A stretch of DNA of 9,185 nt, taken from positions 1 to 9,185 of the forward strand of contig CAINTF010000189.1 of NCBI GenBank assembly GCA_903853285.1. Direction: 5' to 3'. The DNA comes from an uncultured Acidimicrobium sp. (GTDB lineage: Bacteria > Actinomycetota > Acidimicrobiia > Acidimicrobiales > Ilumatobacteraceae). Shown here piece by piece: positions 6,738-9,185 of the stretch. The position numbers were made by a program, and so were the translations under genes. Each line of letters starts with the position of its first letter. Position 1 is the first letter of the stretch. Below the pieces are notes generated by a model, which did no database searches, was not told the DNA's origin, and worked only from the letters and a program-made list of their open reading frames with translations.

Positions 6738-7741
6738 TTCATGGCTTCAATATTGTCAAGAGTCATTCCACAGCCCAGCACAACTGAAAACAATGGCTCG
6801 GGCGCCAAAAATGCATGAATACCGGTGTCGTAAGTAACGCGTTCGGCGAGCCCAGTCAGCAACGCGCCACCGCCCGACAGCGTGAGTCCGTGTCCAATAA
6901 TATCGGCCGCTAATTCCGGCGGGGTGCGTTCAAGTGTTGTCTTAATTGCATCGACAATCGCCGTCACACCTTCATTTATGGCGCTGCGAACATCTTCGCT
7001 TGTCACCACTTGCGTACGTGGCAAACCAGTCAACGTGTCTCTGCCACCAACATCGGCCGTGAGCTCTTCTGCGAGTGGCCATGCTGACCCAAGTTGCAGT
7101 TTTACTTCTTCAGCGGTGTTCTCGCCTACATCCAACGAAAACTCTGTTCTAAACATCTCAACGATTGCTTGGTTGAGTTCGTCCCCAGCAACACGTGCCG
7201 AATACGCAGTCACGATTCCACCCATCGAAATCACTGCAACTTCTGTTGTGCCGCCGCCGATATCGACAATCAAACTCGCGCTCGGAAGATGCACAGGCAA
7301 TCCAGCACCAATTGCAGCAGCCATTGGTTCTTCAATGATGTACACCGGTCGTCGTGCACCAGCAAACTCTGCAGCCTCTTGTACCGCACGCCGCTCGACG
7401 CCAGTAATTTCAGAAGGAACGCAGATGATCATGCGAGGCTTATTCCATCGACTCGTGTGCACTTGCTGAATGAAATAGCGGAGCATCTTTTCGCACACAT
7501 CAAAATCGGCGATCACTCCGTCTTGCAGCGGGCGCACTAAACGAATATTTTGTGGAGCACGCCCCCACATCCGCTTGGCCTCAAAGCCAACAGCGACAAG
7601 TTCGCCTGATCTGCTGTCCACAGCCACAGAAGATGGCTCGTTTAATACGACACCTTCGCCTTTGACATACACAAGTGTGTTGGCGGTGCCCAAGTCAATG
7701 GCGATGTCACGTCCTAACGAAAGTGCGCCTCCACCAGCCAT
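6707..7741 (-). CDS. mreB: MreB, actin-like rod shape-determining ATPase
   Basis: This 344-residue protein has the standard MreB length. Actin-fold motifs are in order: phosphate-1 DLGTANT (16-22), the EEP segment (137-139) with a conserved Glu, phosphate-2 DIGGGTTE (160-167), the TAEEVKLQLGSA region (209-220) and the adenosine motif LSGGGALLTGL (288-298). MreB forms antiparallel membrane-bound filaments that orient and organise the elongasome. The N terminus (MAGGGALSLGR) shows no strong amphipathic helix, so membrane attachment may rely on the hydrophobic loop and on partner proteins. The ATG at 7741 is preceded by AAGGAG with an 8-nt spacer, the best ribosome site in the window, consistent with high independent translation. 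Synteny with mreC, mreD, PBP2 and rodA rules out a stand-alone DnaK or FtsA relative. Confidence 0.97.
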   Translation of the reverse strand: MAGGGALSLGRDIAIDLGTANTLVYVKGEGVVLNEPSSVAVDSRSGELVAVGFEAKRMWGRAPQNIRLVRPLQDGVIADFDVCEKMLRYFIQQVHTSRWNKPRMIICVPSEITGVERRAVQEAAEFAGARRPVYIIEEPMAAAIGAGLPVHLPSASLIVDIGGGTTEVAVISMGGIVTAYSARVAGDELNQAIVEMFRTEFSLDVGENTAEEVKLQLGSAWPLAEELTADVGGRDTLTGLPRTQVVTSEDVRSAINEGVTAIVDAIKTTLERTPPELAADIIGHGLTLSGGGALLTGLAERVTYDTGIHAFLAPEPLFSVVLGCGMTLDNIEAMKGLTAQTSFE

Positions 7742-7749
7742 GCTTTGGT

Positions 7750-7755
7750 CTCCTT
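7750..7755 (-). promoter_or_regulatory. Strong Shine-Dalgarno site of mreB
   Basis: The minus strand reads AAGGAG, followed by 8 nt and the mreB ATG at 7741. It is clearly stronger than the sites before the other genes and fixes the mreB start. Its 5' edge is one base from a GC-rich hairpin. Confidence 0.85.
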
Positions 7756-7756
7756 A

Positions 7757-7782
7757 GCGCGCCAACGCCGATGCGGGCACGC
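7757..7782 (-). promoter_or_regulatory. GC-rich hairpin in the mreB leader, next to the ribosome site
   Basis: On the minus strand GCGTGCC (7776-7782) pairs with GGCGCGC (7757-7763), allowing one T-G wobble. The stem continues with CGC (7773-7775) against GCG (7766-7768), leaving a two-base TT bulge and an ATCG loop. That makes ten pairs, nearly all G-C. The 3' foot ends one base before AAGGAG. No U run follows, so it is unlikely to be an intrinsic terminator; a leader structure that affects mRNA stability or ribosome access is the likelier reading. Confidence 0.45.
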
Positions 7783-7790
7783 GATTAGTA

Positions 7791-7819
7791 ATCAAATCCT
7801 ACCTAACCCAATTGATCAA
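7791..7819 (-). promoter_or_regulatory. Candidate promoter for mreB
   Basis: On the minus strand TTGATC (7814-7819) and TTTGAT (7791-7796) are separated by 17 nt, with four of six matches each to the -35 and -10 consensus of the major sigma factor. An overlapping alternative is TTGGGT followed by ACTAAT at a 16-nt spacing. Either would start transcription about 40 nt upstream of the mreB ATG. The matches are modest and AT-rich sequence gives such hits by chance; the 85-nt gap and strong ribosome site are the supporting context. Confidence 0.3.
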
Positions 7820-7826
7820 TCAGGTT
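7805..7826. repeat. 22-bp inverted repeat between ndk and mreB
   Basis: The dyad is centred on GATC: the perfect core ATTGATCAAT (7811-7820) is flanked by AACC/GGTT outer arms, with two non-Watson-Crick positions between core and arms. Nine of eleven base pairs match exactly, and the other two are G-T wobbles in RNA. It begins immediately after the ndk stop and overlaps the -35 of the candidate mreB promoter. It could be a transcription-factor operator or a hairpin at the ndk mRNA end; no U run follows on the minus strand. Confidence 0.45.
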
Positions 7827-8237
7827 CTACAGATTTGGAAAGAAGATCCCGATTTCGCGTGCTGCAGAGGCTGCTGAGTCACTTCCGTGGATCAAGTTTT
7901 CAGTAAAGAGCGTGCCGTAATCGCCACGGATCGTGCCTGGTGCTGCGGCCTTCGGATTCGTTGCACCCATCATCGTGCGCAATACTTCCCATGCATCCTC
8001 TGGTCCCTCAACAACAAGTGCCACCACTGGACCTCGCGACATGAAAGCTACGAGCTCTGGGTAAAAACCCTTGCCCTTGTGCTCTTCGTAGTGGCGCTCC
8101 AAAATTGCGGCATCCAATGTGCGCAACTCCATTGCCGCAATCTTCAAACCTTTAGTTTCAAACCTTGAGAGAATGCTGCCAACGAGACCACGCTCGACTG
8201 CGTCTGGCTTGAGTAGGACAAGTGTTTTAGTGCTCAT
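7827..8237 (-). CDS. ndk: Nucleoside diphosphate kinase
   Basis: This 136-residue protein has the normal bacterial Ndk length and is complete. It moves the gamma phosphate from ATP to nucleoside diphosphates through a phosphohistidine, balancing NTP and dNTP pools in the cytoplasm. The N-terminal LVLLKPDAVERGLVG segment (6-20) and the active-site segment NLIHGSDS (114-121) with catalytic His117 are plain. The other usual active-site residues are in register: Lys10, Tyr50, Phe58, Arg87, Thr93, Arg104 and Asn114. The ATG at 8237 lies 2 nt after the folC stop (TAGGGATG), so translation is probably coupled to folC; the GTAGGG before it is too close to act as a normal ribosome site. In Streptomyces I recall a small DUF4233 membrane-protein gene between folC and ndk; it is absent here. 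Confidence 0.97.
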   Translation of the reverse strand: MSTKTLVLLKPDAVERGLVGSILSRFETKGLKIAAMELRTLDAAILERHYEEHKGKGFYPELVAFMSRGPVVALVVEGPEDAWEVLRTMMGATNPKAAAPGTIRGDYGTLFTENLIHGSDSAASAAREIGIFFPNL

Positions 8238-8239
8238 CC

Positions 8240-9185
8240 CTACAGTTTACGGCGCAAGTAGGTCCGAGCACTACCTACGACATACAAACTTCCTGCCACA
8301 AGCACGGCATCTTCCTCACGAGCAATATTCAATGCCTTATCGCATGCCGCCTCGACTGTCTCGCACACCACAACTTGCTCGCAGCCCATTTGTTTTGCAG
8401 ATACGCCCAAGTCATTCGCCGCAAGTCCGCGAGGTGACGGCGCTGTGCAACAAATCACGACATCGAATTCATCTGCACGCAATGCCGAGAGCAACATTTG
8501 TGGATCCCTACCCTTCAGTGCACCAACTACCAAGATTCGCTTTCCTTCTGGAGAGAAATCATCAAAAAATACTTGAGCACAGACGTCGGCACCGGCCGGG
8601 TTATGCGCACCATCAATCACTACAAGTGGTCCACGGCCGAGCACTTCAAATCGTCCTGGCATTCTCACTGCTGCAAAACCTTCACGCACTATTTCAATAT
8701 CCAGCACATTGCCAAAAAATTCCTCAACGGCTGTGAGCGCGATCGAAGCGTTTTCGCCTTGGTGCTGTCCATGTAACGGCAGCGGTAGTTCTTTGTAGAC
8801 CGCGCGCTCGGTACGAACATCAATCATGCGACCACCAACGGCCAATTCGTTTTCGGAAATTTCGAAATCGTTACCTCGAAGAAGTACTGCCGCCGATTCA
8901 GCAGCGTTCCAAACTTCACTCAACTCTTCGTTGGTGTCACCTACAACGAGCACACTTCCCGGCTTGGAAATGCCGACTTTTTCAAAAGCAATATCTTCCA
9001 GTCTCGGTCCTGCAAATTCCGTGTGATCCAAAGCGATGTTGGTTATTACTGCAACAGAAGAATTCACAACGTTCGTAGCATCCCATCTTCCGAGCATTCC
9101 CACTTCTATAACTGCAACGTCAACTGCGGTATCTGCAAAATATCGAAATGCTGCCGCTGTCATGATTTCGAAATACGAAGGTCGC
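8240..9185 (-). CDS. folC: Bifunctional folylpolyglutamate/dihydrofolate synthase, C-terminal part (5' end cut by window edge)
   Basis: FolC adds glutamate to (dihydro/tetrahydro)folate using ATP. About 314 residues are visible; the frame stays open to the right edge, reading RPSYFEI just before an internal Met at 9163, so the real start lies outside the window along with the P-loop. Numbered from that Met, EVGMLGRWDATNVV (20-33) and NIALDHTEFAG (42-52) are the central Mur-ligase-like domain. AFEKVGISKPG (59-69) holds the lysine (62) expected to be carbamylated. LHGQHQGENAS (130-140) follows, and VIDGAHNPAG (182-191) opens the C-terminal glutamate-ligase domain, which runs to the end at LRRKL. 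GMLGRWDATN replaces the more common GLGGRLDATN, which looks like lineage variation. The stop is 2 nt before ndk. DGAHNP plus the DATN segment separates it from MurC-F ligases. Confidence 0.95.
   Translation of the reverse strand, partial: RPSYFEIMTAAAFRYFADTAVDVAVIEVGMLGRWDATNVVNSSVAVITNIALDHTEFAGPRLEDIAFEKVGISKPGSVLVVGDTNEELSEVWNAAESAAVLLRGNDFEISENELAVGGRMIDVRTERAVYKELPLPLHGQHQGENASIALTAVEEFFGNVLDIEIVREGFAAVRMPGRFEVLGRGPLVVIDGAHNPAGADVCAQVFFDDFSPEGKRILVVGALKGRDPQMLLSALRADEFDVVICCTAPSPRGLAANDLGVSAKQMGCEQVVVCETVEAACDKALNIAREEDAVLVAGSLYVVGSARTYLRRKL

Noticed and set aside
6718..6740. Plus-strand reading of the mreB-end hairpin as an intrinsic terminator
   Set aside because: Only three T residues follow the stem, and there is no plus-strand gene whose transcript would end there.
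6741..6818. Short plus-strand frame of 25 codons downstream of a GAAGGAGG-like sequence
   Set aside because: The Shine-Dalgarno-like run is about 20 nt from the ATG, too far, and both lie within mreB coding sequence on the other strand.
6882..7469. Plus-strand open frame of 195 codons
   Set aside because: Entirely antisense to mreB. Its Ser/Thr/Val/Pro-rich translation mirrors mreB codons; no motif and no ribosome site.
8119..8736. Plus-strand open frame of 205 codons
   Set aside because: It lies antisense to folC and the 5' part of ndk, both secure families. Its translation is rich in His, Arg, Pro and Ser without any domain pattern, as expected of a shadow frame.
1..9185. CRISPR array, tRNA or rRNA gene, insertion sequence, prophage or defence genes
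   Set aside because: No regularly spaced repeats, tRNA-like cloverleaf, transposase or integrase motif, or terminal repeats were seen. Nearly all sequence is accounted for by seven housekeeping genes.

Overview
This window is a compact, conserved chromosomal locus for lateral cell-wall synthesis. All seven genes lie on the minus strand, so they are transcribed from right to left. In transcription order they are folC (5' end cut off by the right edge), ndk, mreB, mreC, mreD, a class B penicillin-binding protein (mrdA/PBP2 type), rodA, and an RNase E/G gene that runs off the left edge. The order folC-ndk-mreBCD-pbp2-rodA-rne matches the arrangement I recall from Actinobacteria such as Streptomyces. 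Base composition looks roughly balanced rather than strongly GC-rich. A moderate-GC actinobacterial lineage (for example Acidimicrobiia or a related aquatic group) is therefore my best guess, but it is an inference from gene order and protein style, not a proven placement.

Layout: folC (8240 to right edge) is followed after 2 nt by ndk (7827-8237). An 85-nt gap then carries a 22-bp dyad, a weak promoter candidate, a GC-rich hairpin and a strong ribosome binding site in front of mreB (6707-7741). A 19-nt gap containing overlapping repeat arms leads to mreC (5626-6687). mreD (5111-5629) overlaps mreC by 4 nt, PBP2 (2934-5105) follows after 5 nt, and rodA (1744-2934) probably starts by overlapping the PBP2 stop by one base. 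After rodA comes the only other sizeable gap (1516-1743), with small hairpins, and then the RNase E/G gene (1-1515).

Together MreB, MreC, MreD, PBP2 and RodA make up the Rod complex (elongasome). MreB polymers position the machine, MreC and MreD link it to the membrane and activate it, RodA polymerises glycan from lipid II, and PBP2 cross-links the peptides. FolC and Ndk supply folate polyglutamates and nucleoside triphosphates, and RNase E/G handles mRNA and rRNA processing. The tight spacing from mreC to rodA indicates one translationally coupled operon.

I did not find a novel defence, mobile or biosynthetic system. The points worth a second look are small: alternative hairpins at the mreB-mreC junction, a structured mreB leader, a four-cysteine segment in the PBP2 transpeptidase domain, a long Thr/Pro/Val-rich insert in MreC, and a long disordered basic/acidic N-terminal extension on RNase E/G.
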